DNA of 64,000 bases from Heterobilharzia americana. Taxonomy: Eukaryota; Platyhelminthes; Trematoda; Strigeidida; Schistosomatidae. Location of the stretch: contig OX104127.1 of NCBI GenBank assembly GCA_944470555.2, positions 55,708,140-55,772,139 on the forward strand. The letters are read 5' to 3'. A model generated the notes under the pieces. It had not been told where the DNA came from. It worked only from the letters and a program-made list of their open reading frames with translations, and ran no database searches. Positions 63,045-64,000 of this stretch are shown piece after piece. The position numbers and the translations under genes are program-made. Position 1 is the stretch's first letter; the number at the start of each line of letters is the position of its first letter.

Positions 63045-63425
63045 TGGTATTCTTCAAAGACTAACATCACTAGGAGAAGTATTGAAAAGCTGAGATCACT
63101 GGACAGCTACTTCTCCTCAGTGTGGCACTCCTCAGCAGTACATACACATAATCCGGTTGCGGGCAGAACTCAGGAAGTTCAGGTTTCACGGCGAATGTAT
63201 TATCCATACAGCCGATGGGTCGGGTTGAGTTCATTGCTTCACAGTTTCCTACTCTTGTCAATACACGACGTGAAGCTACTATCACCCAACATCTTCAGTT
63301 AGCATTCGCTTCTTTTTCAACTGGTGCTGCCGAGGAGTTCCATTCAAGGAAGAAATAGCTGTCCAATACTCCCAAGTTTTCAATGATTTTCTAACTGATG
63401 TCAGTTCTTGGTGAGTACCACCTCA
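63045..63425. repeat. F2 repeat fold-back pair
   Basis: Reverse unit 63050-63310 ('gtattcttcaaagactaacatc', 'tcactggacagctac', tRNA-like head around 63160-63230) followed by a forward 3' half 63320-63425. The forward half has CCGAGGA, GTTCCATTCAAGGAAG, AAATAGCTGTCCAATAC and 'ctgatgtcagttcttggtg'. Both ribozymes are broken. Confidence 0.65.
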
Positions 63426-63429
63426 AAAT

Positions 63430-63838
63430 ATAATCTAACTCACTAAAAGCTAAGCTCACTCATCAATAATTAAAAATAAATCTATTATTTTTCTCTGGTA
63501 ATAAAAATTTTAATGAATTCGGAAACGTATGTCAACAGTAAATAACGTTTTTTAAAAGTGTTGTTACCGTTTCGTAAAGATGACATATTTACTCGACAAA
63601 TTATTCGATAACAAAAGTGTATCTCACAAGTTCTTGGTGAAACTTTTATTGACGATTTTATTGCTGGTCAGCTTTTGAGAATACAGATGAGTTTGAAAAA
63701 TATAATCCTATATCATGGCCTAAAGTGGTGAAATCAACTGGTGGTAAGGATTATCAGCAGTTAAAATACTGATGATCATCAGATCGTAAGAGCGATAACT
63801 TTATGAGATTTTCTGTAGCGTAGTCATTTATTCAAACT
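63430..63838. other. AT-rich stretch with no recognised gene
   Basis: Nothing recognised. Confidence 0.45.
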
Positions 63839-63841
63839 TAG

Positions 63842-64000
63842 TTCGGGTTCCTAATGGAACATACCACTTCAGTAGCACCTCTCCGTCACCCTCTGATCTC
63901 TGCGAACTTTTAAACCTGGTTCCATAACAGCACAGAAGTTCTCATTTCTTCCTCACACAATCTCATCCATGTCACCCTCACCTCGGACACCCAACTCGTC
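63842..64000 (-). mobile_element. RTE-class retrotransposon 3' end, cut by the window edge
   Basis: Reverse-strand 3' end begins at 'gttcgggttcctaatgg', the expected last codons. The sequence continues past 64000 and matches the C-terminal segments of the copies at 51802 and 22485. No simple-repeat tail is visible at its left end. Confidence 0.85.

Noticed and set aside
62835..63302. 155-codon forward open frame as a gene
   Set aside because: Its second half runs through a reverse F2 repeat and no domain is recognisable. A conserved gene would not end in such a repeat.

Overview
The window looks like intergenic or deep intronic DNA of a blood fluke, most likely genus Schistosoma. The evidence is the repeat content: tRNA-headed short repeats carrying a hammerhead ribozyme of the Sm-alpha type, many RTE-class non-LTR retrotransposon fragments of the kind common in schistosomes, and several lineages of Penelope-like elements (PLEs) with GIY-YIG endonuclease tails. 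The DNA is AT-rich. I found no host protein-coding gene, rRNA gene or functional tRNA gene that I can support. Almost every longer open frame is a broken retroelement or a chance frame across a short repeat. Species assignment within the genus is not possible by eye.

Layout. 1-5.8 kb is AT-rich and featureless apart from one worn repeat. 5.8-16.2 kb holds short tRNA-headed repeats, one RTE 3' part (11.7-12.7 kb) and a non-LTR endonuclease fragment with its 5' region (14.9-16.2 kb). 16.7-24 kb holds three 5'-truncated RTE copies, each flanked by an 11-12 bp target-site duplication, plus a PLE reverse transcriptase piece. 24.9-38 kb is PLE-rich: an element with fold-back ends (24.95-25.69), a 3' half (26.7-27.6), a nearly complete reverse transcriptase plus endonuclease (31.0-32.6), a head-to-head pair (32.8-34.2) and another 3' half (36.7-37.8). 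39.0-40.3 kb is an inverted Sm-alpha arm followed by a 322-bp tandem array. 41-50 kb has three more PLE fragments, two Sm-alpha fold-back insertions with target-site duplications and an RTE copy with an internal deletion. 51.8-64 kb has an inverted RTE pair, further RTE and PLE pieces, and two PLE fold-back insertions.

The most interesting signal is how the ribozyme repeats and the PLEs relate. Two unrelated-looking tRNA-headed families (called here Sm-alpha-like, about 322-341 bp per unit, and F2, about 404 bp per unit) both carry hammerhead cores and both occur as tandem units and as fold-back (inverted) composites. PLE ends occur as fold-backs of the same design. Five fold-back insertions, two Sm-alpha and three PLE, are bounded by 12-14 bp target-site duplications. 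This fits the idea that PLE machinery inserts the small ribozyme repeats, but RTE copies here have 11-12 bp duplications too, so duplication length alone does not decide it. Three Sm-alpha fold-backs share arm-specific variants and two share the same inverted junction, which suggests that an inverted composite has itself been multiplying.

Names such as F2, SINE3 and PLE-A to PLE-G are working labels for this window only. Boundaries of worn repeats are approximate (plus or minus 10-30 bp). All alignments were made by eye.
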